Assembly (NCBI GenBank): GCA_045595605.1
Contig: JAZOAS010000068.1
Location: forward strand, 1 to 7,174
DNA: 7,174 nucleotides
Direction of reading: 5' to 3'
Source: SIG480 sp045595605
Lineage (GTDB): Bacteria; Bacillota; Clostridia; Oscillospirales; JAAYXM01
Under the pieces are notes generated by a model. It was not told the origin of the DNA, ran no database searches, and saw only the letters and a program-made list of their open reading frames with translations. Numbering within the stretch: position 1 is the stretch's first letter; each line of letters opens with the position of its first letter. A program made the position numbers and the translations under genes. Of this stretch, positions 1 to 5,188 are shown in pieces.

Positions 1-1
1 A

Positions 2-91
2 ACGCTGCCTGCTGCTGGCGCGCGCCTAACAGACGATGAAAGACTCGACGAACAAATTTCGTTATTCAAAAAAGAAATCCACTTGCTTTAG
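2..91 (+). CDS. C-terminal tail of an unidentified protein (partial, 5' end outside window)
   Basis: One plus-strand frame is open from the window edge to a TAG at 89-91 and encodes 29 residues. The tail is charged and looks protein-like, ending in residues resembling DDERLDEQISLFKKEIHLL, plausibly an amphipathic helix. The other two forward frames stop sooner or read poorly. Its stop lies 15 bases before the stop of the minus-strand deacetylase-like gene, so the two would be convergent. The fragment is too short to assign a family, and coding status is inferred from composition and layout only. Confidence 0.4.
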   Translation, partial: TLPAAGARLTDDERLDEQISLFKKEIHLL

Positions 92-109
92 CAATTTCAT
101 TTTTCTTTA
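65..109. terminator. Possible bidirectional terminator between convergent genes
   Basis: A small TTGC-TTTA-GCAA hairpin (83-94) is flanked by A-rich sequence on the left (68-78) and T-rich sequence on the right (95-108). GAAA and TTTC can extend the stem across a bulge. Read on either strand, the hairpin is followed by a T-rich run, as expected between two converging 3' ends. The GC core is only 4 bp, so this is a weak call that rests partly on position. Confidence 0.35.
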
Positions 110-1027
110 TACCAATTCGTCAACAAATAAGAATTCAAAACCGTTTCGGTTAACAATTTCACAAGCCTTGAGAATGCTCGGTCCGTAGTGGGGCTGATAT
201 GCGAGATAGTCTGAGTAGAAGTACTGCTCATGTGTTCCAAAACCGAAGAACTCCTCGTCCATATGTGGCGCAAAGTCGTTTTCAATCTCGTCGTATGGGA
301 TGAGGTTGAGAGCAAAGAGTGCGAACTCTTTAAAGTGCATACCGGTTTCTTTGTCATAAATTGTTTTGAGTCCCTTTGATTCTTCAACCTGCTCAGTTGT
401 GAGGTGATTATACGCACAAATCGAGTTTGCTATTGCGGTATCACGGCTGTTGCGCGTGAATACCTTTGCTTCCGGCTGACGGTTGTTGAGAAGGCGCATC
501 GCATGACCGTAGGGGAGAGAGCTTGGGTCGCCGTTGTATTCGGAAACCTCTCCGACCGTAACATTGGTAATTTTTGCACCGCAGTCGTGAAGAGCCAGTA
601 TGCCTTCGCGACTTATGGGCATCCAGTGCGGGCAGATTCCGTAGGCAAAGGAGTTTTCACCCGCAAAGCGGAATACTTCGCGCTGGGTATCTTTAAAGAG
701 CTTAGATATATCCTCGTATCTCGCGTTGAGGTGCGGATAGTCGGGGAATTCTTCCTTTGCGTGGAAGGAAAGCTTCAGCCAGTCGGAAGCCGCTTCCCAC
801 TCTGCTTTGTAAGCATCAGTTACATCAGCGAGGGTGAATTCGTCCATCCCGTAGAAATAGCTCGTTCTCCAGAAAAGGTTGAGCTGAACTTTCATTCCGT
901 ATTTGTCGTGAGACTCTTTGAGCATCTTGAGAAACGGATTGTCAAAAAGTGATTTCGGCTTTTCACGGGTAAGATCGCGAAGAGTCCATATTACATCATC
1001 AATATAGAAGTAAGTCTTTTTATTCAT
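107..1027 (-). CDS. Polysaccharide-deacetylase-like (NodB-fold) protein of unknown substrate
   Basis: The protein has 306 residues, no signal peptide and no membrane segment, so it is probably cytoplasmic. Features seen that fit the (beta/alpha)-barrel deacetylase superfamily are an early Asp-Asp pair (D10-D11, in YFYIDDVIW), a histidine-rich element around 88-99 (SFHAKEEFPDYPH) resembling the family's metal-binding HxxxH region, further CxH at 132-134, and a C-terminal HEQYFY...GFEFLFVDEL segment of the kind that ends these barrels. Similar proteins of unknown function are, from memory, common in gut Clostridia; the substrate is unknown. The start is set by an AAAGGGGAT ribosome-binding site 8 bases before ATG 1027; an upstream in-frame TTG at 1060 lies inside the RNase J coding end and lacks such a site. 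The gene follows RNase J by 19 bases with no terminator between, so it is very probably cotranscribed. The fold call is moderate; the enzymatic role is inference. Confidence 0.6.
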   Translation of the reverse strand: MNKKTYFYIDDVIWTLRDLTREKPKSLFDNPFLKMLKESHDKYGMKVQLNLFWRTSYFYGMDEFTLADVTDAYKAEWEAASDWLKLSFHAKEEFPDYPHLNARYEDISKLFKDTQREVFRFAGENSFAYGICPHWMPISREGILALHDCGAKITNVTVGEVSEYNGDPSSLPYGHAMRLLNNRQPEAKVFTRNSRDTAIANSICAYNHLTTEQVEESKGLKTIYDKETGMHFKEFALFALNLIPYDEIENDFAPHMDEEFFGFGTHEQYFYSDYLAYQPHYGPSILKACEIVNRNGFEFLFVDELV

Positions 1028-1033
1028 AAAATT

Positions 1034-1042
1034 ATCCCCTTT
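1034..1042 (-). promoter_or_regulatory. Ribosome-binding site that fixes the deacetylase-like start
   Basis: The minus strand reads AAAGGGGAT, with GGGG at 1036-1039 leaving 8 bases to ATG 1027. It lies in the 19-base gap just after the RNase J stop, which suggests translational coupling. It supports 1027 over the TTG at 1060. Confidence 0.75.
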
Positions 1043-1046
1043 GTTT

Positions 1047-2705
1047 TTATACTTCGACAATAATCGGCAAAATCATCGGACTGCGCTTTATCTTCTGGTA
1101 AAGGTAGTCGGACATCTTTCCTTTGAGGGTGTTTTTCATAGTCGCCCAGTCGGGGTGTTTTGACTTAAGAGCAGTTGTTACAACTTCTGCAGAGAGTGCG
1201 CGAAGCTCCTCCATAATATCCTCCGCTTCCTTGACATATATAAAGCCTCGGGAAACAATATCAGGCGGGGAGATGAGCCTTCCTGTTTCTGAATCAATCG
1301 AGACGACGACGGTGATAATTCCGTCAGTTCCGAGCTGCTTCCTGTCACGGAGAACAACAGAGCCTACATCGCCGATTCCCGAACCGTCGATAAGAATCTT
1401 GCCGGAGGGAACAGCAGCGCCGAGCTTTGCACCCTTTTCGGTGAATTCGATGACCTTTCCGAGCTCTGTCACAAAGACATTCTTCGGTTTTACGCCCATT
1501 TTTACAGCAAGAGCTTCGTGCGCCTTGAGGTGACGGTGCTCGCCGTGAATCGGAACGACATATTTGGGTTTGGTGAGAGCAAGCATAAGCTTAAGCTCTT
1601 CCTGACATGCGTGACCAGAAACATGGACCTCAGCAAGCTTTTCGTATATTACCTCAGCGCCCTTGCGATAAAGCTCGTTTATGACATTACTTACAGCCTT
1701 TTCGTTGCCGGGGATCGGGCTTGCTGAAATGATAACGCGGTCGTTTGGCATAATCTCAATCTTTTTGTGAGCTGAGAAGGCAATGCGGTAAAGACCTGAC
1801 ATAGCCTCGCCCTGTGAACCGGTTGTAATAATACATATTTTGTTTTTCGGATGCTTGCTTATGGTATTGAGATCAACAAGCACATCGCTCGGAATATCAA
1901 GGTAACCGAGATTCTGTGCAACCTCCATAATGTTTTCCATGCTTCGTCCGTTTATCGCGACCTTTCTGCCGTATTTGACAGCGGCGCGGATAATCTGCTG
2001 AACGCGGTGGACATTTGAAGCAAAGGTCGTGACGATGATTCGCTGCTTACAGTCCTTGAAAAGAGCTTCAAAGGTATCGCCGACGGTCGATTCTGAAAGC
2101 GTATATCCCGGGCGCTCGATATTTGTGGATTCGCCCATAAGAGCAAGGACTCCGCGCTTTCCGAGCTGACCGAGGCGGGCAATATCCATCATCGGACCCT
2201 GAATCGGTGTGATGTCAAGCTTATAGTCGCCGGTATGGATAACCGTACCAAGCGGAGTTTTTATCGCAAGTGCAACGGAATCTGCGATGGAGTGGTTGAC
2301 GTGAATCATCTCAACCTCAAAGCTTCCGATTTTGATTTTGTCACCCGGCGAGGCAATCTTCACCTTTGTTTTTGAGAGAAGATTGTGCTCTGAAAGCTTC
2401 TGCCTGATGATTCCGGCAGTAAGCTTTGTAGCATAAATCGGGGCATTAACCTCGCGAAGAACATACGGAAGAGCGCCGATGTGGTCTTCGTGACCGTGAG
2501 TGATGATGATAGCGCGGATTCTGTTTTTGTGCTTTTTGAGGTACGATATGTCAGGGATGACAAGGTCAATACCGAGCATATCGTCATCCGGGAAAGCAAG
2601 TCCGCAGTCAACGATGATTATTTCGCCGGCGTACTCGTAAACATACATATTCTTGCCAATTTCGTTAAGACCGCCGAGTGCGAAAAATTTGAGTTTTTGT
2701 GCCAT
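1047..2705 (-). CDS. rnj: Ribonuclease J (MBL/beta-CASP RNase)
   Basis: RNase J combines 5'-to-3' exonuclease and endonuclease activity in mRNA decay and rRNA maturation in the cytoplasm of Firmicutes. The protein is 552 residues, matching the usual ~555. The metallo-beta-lactamase zinc site is intact: H70-x-H72-x-D74-H75 in THGHEDHIG, H138 in VNHSIADS, D160 in HTGDYKLD, and H387 in PIHGEH. The beta-CASP domain (about 210-370) carries TTFASNVHR, TTGSQGEAMSG and HVSGHA (H365). H365 and H387 are 22 apart, the same spacing as H368/H390 of Bacillus subtilis RNase J1. A C-terminal domain follows from about 450. The start at 2705 gives the canonical LGGLNEIGKNM beginning; the frame stays open further upstream, but that stretch is the leader RNA. 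The GGAG ribosome site sits 13 bases from the ATG, longer than usual. The gene has its own sigma-A promoter and long leader and is followed by the deacetylase-like gene. Confidence 0.97.
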   Translation of the reverse strand: MAQKLKFFALGGLNEIGKNMYVYEYAGEIIIVDCGLAFPDDDMLGIDLVIPDISYLKKHKNRIRAIIITHGHEDHIGALPYVLREVNAPIYATKLTAGIIRQKLSEHNLLSKTKVKIASPGDKIKIGSFEVEMIHVNHSIADSVALAIKTPLGTVIHTGDYKLDITPIQGPMMDIARLGQLGKRGVLALMGESTNIERPGYTLSESTVGDTFEALFKDCKQRIIVTTFASNVHRVQQIIRAAVKYGRKVAINGRSMENIMEVAQNLGYLDIPSDVLVDLNTISKHPKNKICIITTGSQGEAMSGLYRIAFSAHKKIEIMPNDRVIISASPIPGNEKAVSNVINELYRKGAEVIYEKLAEVHVSGHACQEELKLMLALTKPKYVVPIHGEHRHLKAHEALAVKMGVKPKNVFVTELGKVIEFTEKGAKLGAAVPSGKILIDGSGIGDVGSVVLRDRKQLGTDGIITVVVSIDSETGRLISPPDIVSRGFIYVKEAEDIMEELRALSAEVVTTALKSKHPDWATMKNTLKGKMSDYLYQKIKRSPMILPIIVEV

Positions 2706-2948
2706 TGTTTTAATTAATCTCCAATCTTTAAAAAATTCAATATACAACGAAATCGCTATGTATAACGGGCACATGAGCATAGCAAAAGAAGCGTCCTTGG
2801 AAATTGGACGCGAAGTCAAAGTGACGGCATCGACCACAAATCGGCATACCCCACTATACCGATGAGAAAGTGCCACCACCTCGTGCAAGCTATGTGCACG
2901 GTTCTATATGATATATAGTAATTCCGAAGAATAAAGACAAAAATTATT
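2706..2948 (-). ncRNA. Structured 5' leader of RNase J mRNA (candidate cis-regulatory RNA)
   Basis: About 243 nt separate the inferred transcription start (~2948) from the rnj ATG. Read on the minus strand, elements in order are: a 6-bp hairpin CGUGCA/UGCACG (2882-2900) with 7-nt loop CAUAGCU; a long arm formed by GUGGUGGCA (2871-2879) with UGCCGUCAC (2821-2829), a 7x10 internal loop, then a 9-bp hairpin AUCGGUAUA/UAUGCCGAU (2840-2863) with loop GUGGGG; a 6-bp hairpin GCGUCC/GGACGC (2791-2811) with 9-nt loop AAUUUCCAA; and GCUAUG (2778-2783) with CAUAGC (2755-2760). The AAUUUCCAA loop is complementary to UUGGAGAUU at 2716-2724, which contains the Shine-Dalgarno. The first loop can pair with GCUAUG. 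I do not recognise a known riboswitch, T-box, 6S, SRP, tmRNA or RNase P consensus. A regulatory role is inference from the pairing pattern. Confidence 0.65.
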
Positions 2949-2954
2949 GCCTAT

Positions 2955-2983
2955 ATTATAACACCATCTGGAATAATTGTCCA
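2955..2983 (-). promoter_or_regulatory. Sigma-A promoter of the rnj operon
   Basis: The -35 box TGGACA (2978-2983) is separated by exactly 17 bases from TATAAT (2955-2960), which is preceded by TGT, giving an extended -10. Transcription should start near 2948. The -35 begins only 3 bases past the stop codon of the upstream gene, and no terminator separates them, so readthrough from that gene may also reach rnj. Confidence 0.88.
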
Positions 2984-2986
2984 GTT

Positions 2987-4225
2987 TTATTTGTCGAGCT
3001 CTTTGTCCATAAAATCTACCTTTTCGATAAAGAGATTACAAAGCTCGGATGCAATTTCCTCATTCATCCCTTCTCCTGTTACAGAAAGAGAACTGCCAAA
3101 GCGGGATGGGCGGATGTTGACCCAACCGCCGTCTGCACAGATTCGGAGAGTGCCAATATGCTCGCTGTACATATCTTTGCAGGAATTCTCAAGTCTGCTG
3201 ATTAGTTTTCTTCTGTCGTTTTTGAGCCCGAGCTCGCGCGAAAAAAGAATGAAGTCGGGAAGGGTGGAGAGGAGGCTTTCGGCTGAAAGGTCGTTTTCTG
3301 AAAGATAGGAAAGCAGAAAAACAGCGTCGCCGATTGCGTTTAAGAGGACTTTTTGTGAAAGGAAAGTTTCTCTTGCGGCGGAGTCTCTGCCAATTCTGAA
3401 AATCCTTCCTGAGTGTTCGAGCGCAATCTGTTCAAAAACGCTTGGTGAATCAGGTGGGACGGCAAGTGTTTTTCCGCCAAGCATAAAGTGAATCAGGACA
3501 CAAGCTGCCCGCACATGTGCATCGTCGTGCAGGTGCTCGCTTTCGTCGCGAAGGAAAACCTGGGTTCCGTCACTTGAAACTGAAAGGTCACAGATTCCTC
3601 GTTTTTGAACGGAAATCTCACAGCCACATGCGGCGAGAACTTCTCTCAGAGTGTTGCTTGCCAAAGAATTTCCGGAGACCGAAGCTGTAAAGCCTGAAAG
3701 CTTTCCGCGCTTTACGACCGAAGAGGTGAAGGCGTCTATTGTACCGGAGATTGATTTTGGCATGATTACATCAGAAATTCCGACATAGCTGAACTCGTTT
3801 TTTTGCACTTTTCTTTCTATTTGCTTTTGCAGCTCTTTTTCAATTGGCAGCCCGAATTTATCGCATATCCTGACAGAAAGACAGTTTTTGTCATTCTCAA
3901 AAAAGACCAGAAGATTAAAGAGATACGACCTTGAAAGGCTGTTTGCTGCAGCAAAGAAAGTAGCGCCAAACTCAGTAACCTGAGCACCCGTTGCCGCAGC
4001 ACCGGAAACAAACGCGCCGGCTAAAATTCTGCATAAGGAACAGTCTGAATATCCAACGGCAATTCTCGCTGCAAACTCCGAGCAAATTTTTCCGAGTGAG
4101 AGGGCAAGGTCTATTGTAATTTTGTTGGCACCTCCGCTGATTTCGCCTGTCTCGTCGAAAAGCTCTGTTAACGAAGCAAAATCGGGAAGGGTATGCGGTG
4201 TTGCGTGAAAAATGTCACTTCTCAT
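2987..4225 (-). CDS. Phosphohexomutase-like protein lacking the catalytic residues (probable pseudoenzyme)
   Basis: The 412 residues follow the plan of alpha-D-phosphohexomutases (phosphoglucomutase/phosphomannomutase). IAVGYSDCS..LAGAFVSGAAATGAQVTEFG (55-87) matches the first-domain start. CDLSVSSDGTQVFLRDE (212-228) sits where the metal loop lies. NAIGDAVFLLSYLSEND (296-312) matches the third-domain helix. GGWVNIRPS (366-374) matches the phosphate-binding C-terminal domain. Every active loop is altered: the TASHNP catalytic-serine loop is replaced by FFENDKNC (108-115), DGDGDR is reduced to a single aspartate (D219), the GExSGH sugar loop is not visible, and RPSGTEP has become RPSRFGS. The frame is clean and full length with a GGAGG site 9 bases before the ATG, so it looks maintained rather than decaying. 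It lies downstream of the cwlJ-gerQ-type pair beyond their terminator, with no convincing promoter of its own. The family call is by eye; the non-catalytic role is inference. Confidence 0.65.
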   Translation of the reverse strand: MRSDIFHATPHTLPDFASLTELFDETGEISGGANKITIDLALSLGKICSEFAARIAVGYSDCSLCRILAGAFVSGAAATGAQVTEFGATFFAAANSLSRSYLFNLLVFFENDKNCLSVRICDKFGLPIEKELQKQIERKVQKNEFSYVGISDVIMPKSISGTIDAFTSSVVKRGKLSGFTASVSGNSLASNTLREVLAACGCEISVQKRGICDLSVSSDGTQVFLRDESEHLHDDAHVRAACVLIHFMLGGKTLAVPPDSPSVFEQIALEHSGRIFRIGRDSAARETFLSQKVLLNAIGDAVFLLSYLSENDLSAESLLSTLPDFILFSRELGLKNDRRKLISRLENSCKDMYSEHIGTLRICADGGWVNIRPSRFGSSLSVTGEGMNEEIASELCNLFIEKVDFMDKELDK

Positions 4226-4278
4226 ATTTTGAAACCTCCGCTTCTTTTTTACAATTATTGCCTGAAACGGAGAGATAT

Positions 4279-4309
4279 AAACACCCCGGTAAATTTTACC
4301 GGGGTGTTT
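4279..4309 (-). terminator. Strong hairpin terminator after the gerQ-like gene
   Basis: A perfect 15-bp inverted repeat (arms 4279-4293 and 4295-4309; core CACCCCGGTAAA) starts 2 bases past the TAA of the gerQ-like gene. On the minus strand it is followed by TATATCTCTCC rather than a solid U-run, so termination may be partial, with readthrough feeding the phosphohexomutase-like gene. Confidence 0.8.
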
Positions 4310-4311
4310 GG

Positions 4312-4620
4312 TTATGGGCGAGGAACGCTTGTCGTGTTATAAATTGTGATAAACTTCAAGGCGTAGAGGTCGCAAACGATGTACCTCTCAAGATCGGGTT
4401 GGTAAAGCGTCAGAAAATTTGTTCCGACCTTTGCAAGTATTCCGTCGCGCGTTTCAAGAATCTGCGTGCCGATGAGAAAGTCGCAGGAAACATAATAACC
4501 GATTGCGGACTGGAGCTCTTCGGCGAGCATCTCCACCTGAGAAACAACACGACCCTGCTCATAGAAATCGCGATTTGGTGTAGGGGTTGAAAAGTTAAAT
4601 CTGTTACCGGTACGGTCCAA
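4312..4620 (-). CDS. gerQ: GerQ-like spore coat / germination protein (short form)
   Basis: The protein has 102 residues, no signal peptide and no membrane segment. The region 43-95 (ending DGILAKVGTNFLTLYQPDLERYIVCDLYALKFITIYN) resembles the conserved C-terminal part of GerQ: a stretch where Gly-Ile/Val-(x)-x-x-Gly leads to a bind-and-display beta segment, then a final 'YALKFI' strand. In Bacilli, GerQ is a coat protein needed for CwlJ localisation and function, and in Bacillus anthracis it is encoded next to a cwlJ gene; here the gene follows cwlJ by 15 bases. The start is a TTG at 4620 preceded by AAAGGAAAG, which touches the cwlJ stop, implying translational coupling. It is about 80 residues shorter than B. 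subtilis GerQ (181) and has no lysine before K64, so the N-terminal transglutaminase-target lysines known there are absent. The identity rests on weak similarity plus strong context. Confidence 0.6.
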   Translation of the reverse strand: MDRTGNRFNFSTPTPNRDFYEQGRVVSQVEMLAEELQSAIGYYVSCDFLIGTQILETRDGILAKVGTNFLTLYQPDLERYIVCDLYALKFITIYNTTSVPRP

Positions 4621-4635
4621 AGAAATCTTTCCTTT

Positions 4636-5076
4636 CTATGTGTCTGAATACTCTTCTGTTGGGTTATAGAAGCAATGCTCGCCGACCCTCACGGCAAAGG
4701 TTCCGACAGAGCTCGGAAAATTCTCGCGACATTCGGGAGAAAAAGGGTTAAAAAACCAGAGCGCCTCGCCAAGAGGATAGAGGCGGTTTCCCGCAATCGC
4801 CCAATCGGCTATGTCGTAATGTATCTGTTCGGGGTTCATGTTGTATATGTTTTGCGGGTTGTAGCGGTTGTTGAAATAATCTGTTGCGCAGTCAAACTGA
4901 CCGGGTTGAAAAATGATGTTCCGTATATTCTGCTTGCCAACTCTTGCATATTCACCGTCGGGTGCATATACACGGTTCATTATAACGCTTGCAACAGCCT
5001 GCATACCCGTATCGCCCTCGCCACCCGCTTCACATTGTATGAGCCGTGCGAGAAGCTCTCTGTCAGAAAACGGCAT
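4636..5076 (-). CDS. cwlJ: CwlJ-type spore cortex-lytic hydrolase (SleB/CwlJ Hydrolase_2 family)
   Basis: CwlJ degrades the muramic-delta-lactam-containing spore cortex during germination and is packaged in the coat. The 146-residue protein has no signal peptide, like CwlJ (142 residues in B. subtilis) and unlike exported SleB. ELLARLIQCEAGGEGDTGMQAVASVIMNRV (about 7-36) matches the catalytic segment; E16 aligns with E21 of B. subtilis CwlJ. IIFQPGQFDC follows, then LWFFNPFSPEC and the C-terminal HCFYNPTEE, close to HCFYQPTAE of CwlJ. ATG codons occur at 5082 and 5076. The AAGGAG site ends only 2 bases before the first and 8 bases before the second, so 5076 is preferred. The gene is first of a pair with the gerQ-like gene and is expected to be transcribed in the mother cell during sporulation. 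Confidence 0.88.
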   Translation of the reverse strand: MPFSDRELLARLIQCEAGGEGDTGMQAVASVIMNRVYAPDGEYARVGKQNIRNIIFQPGQFDCATDYFNNRYNPQNIYNMNPEQIHYDIADWAIAGNRLYPLGEALWFFNPFSPECRENFPSSVGTFAVRVGEHCFYNPTEEYSDT

Positions 5077-5084
5077 AGACATCG

Positions 5085-5090
5085 CTCCTT
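5085..5090 (-). promoter_or_regulatory. Ribosome-binding site selecting the second ATG of cwlJ
   Basis: AAGGAG on the minus strand leaves 2 bases to ATG 5082 but 8 bases to ATG 5076. The normal spacing favours 5076. Confidence 0.65.
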
Positions 5091-5099
5091 TTCAAAACC

Positions 5100-5127
5100 A
5101 GTTTATGCAAAGGGGTGGGTGAGTTTT
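5100..5127 (-). promoter_or_regulatory. Possible sporulation (sigma-E-type) promoter for cwlJ-gerQ
   Basis: CATAAACT (5100-5107) differs at one position from the sigma-E -10 consensus CATACAAT or CATACACT. Fourteen bases upstream is AAAACT (5122-5127), a poor match to the sigma-E -35. No sigma-A promoter is visible in the short space between the preceding terminator and cwlJ, and B. subtilis cwlJ and gerQ are sigma-E genes, which makes this the best candidate. Confidence 0.35.
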
Positions 5128-5140
5128 ACACACAGCAGGT

Positions 5141-5177
5141 ACAAAAAATAAGTGCCGTGAAAATTCACGGCACTTAT
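5141..5177 (-). terminator. Intrinsic terminator of the DegT-family aminotransferase gene
   Basis: A perfect 14-bp inverted repeat (5148-5161 and 5164-5177; core AAGTGCCGTGAA) begins 11 bases past the aminotransferase stop. On the minus strand it runs into a T-rich tract (5147-5141), the classic intrinsic terminator form. It separates this gene from cwlJ. Confidence 0.92.
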
Positions 5178-5188
5178 GTAGATTTAAA

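Noticed and set aside
404..952. 182-codon open frame on the plus strand, antisense to the deacetylase-like gene
   Set aside because: Opposite a well-supported gene, with no ribosome site or recognisable motif; a shadow frame.
1028..1060. Upstream TTG start for the deacetylase-like gene
   Set aside because: It would overlap the RNase J 3' end and lacks a ribosome site, while the AAAGGGGAT site fits ATG 1027.
2706..2888. In-frame N-terminal extension of RNase J (about 61 residues)
   Set aside because: It has no ribosome site, is unlike any RNase J start, and overlaps the structured leader; the canonical N-terminus begins at the ATG at 2705.
2969..2985. Short inverted repeat CTGGA/TCCAG over the rnj -35 box
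   Set aside because: Arms are only 5 bp with a 7-base loop; such a repeat occurs easily by chance and has no second copy nearby.
4226..4278. Promoter for the phosphohexomutase-like gene; GGCAATAATT shared with the rnj leader start
   Set aside because: No -35/-10 pair with reasonable spacing is visible, and a single shared A/T-rich 10-mer can be coincidence.
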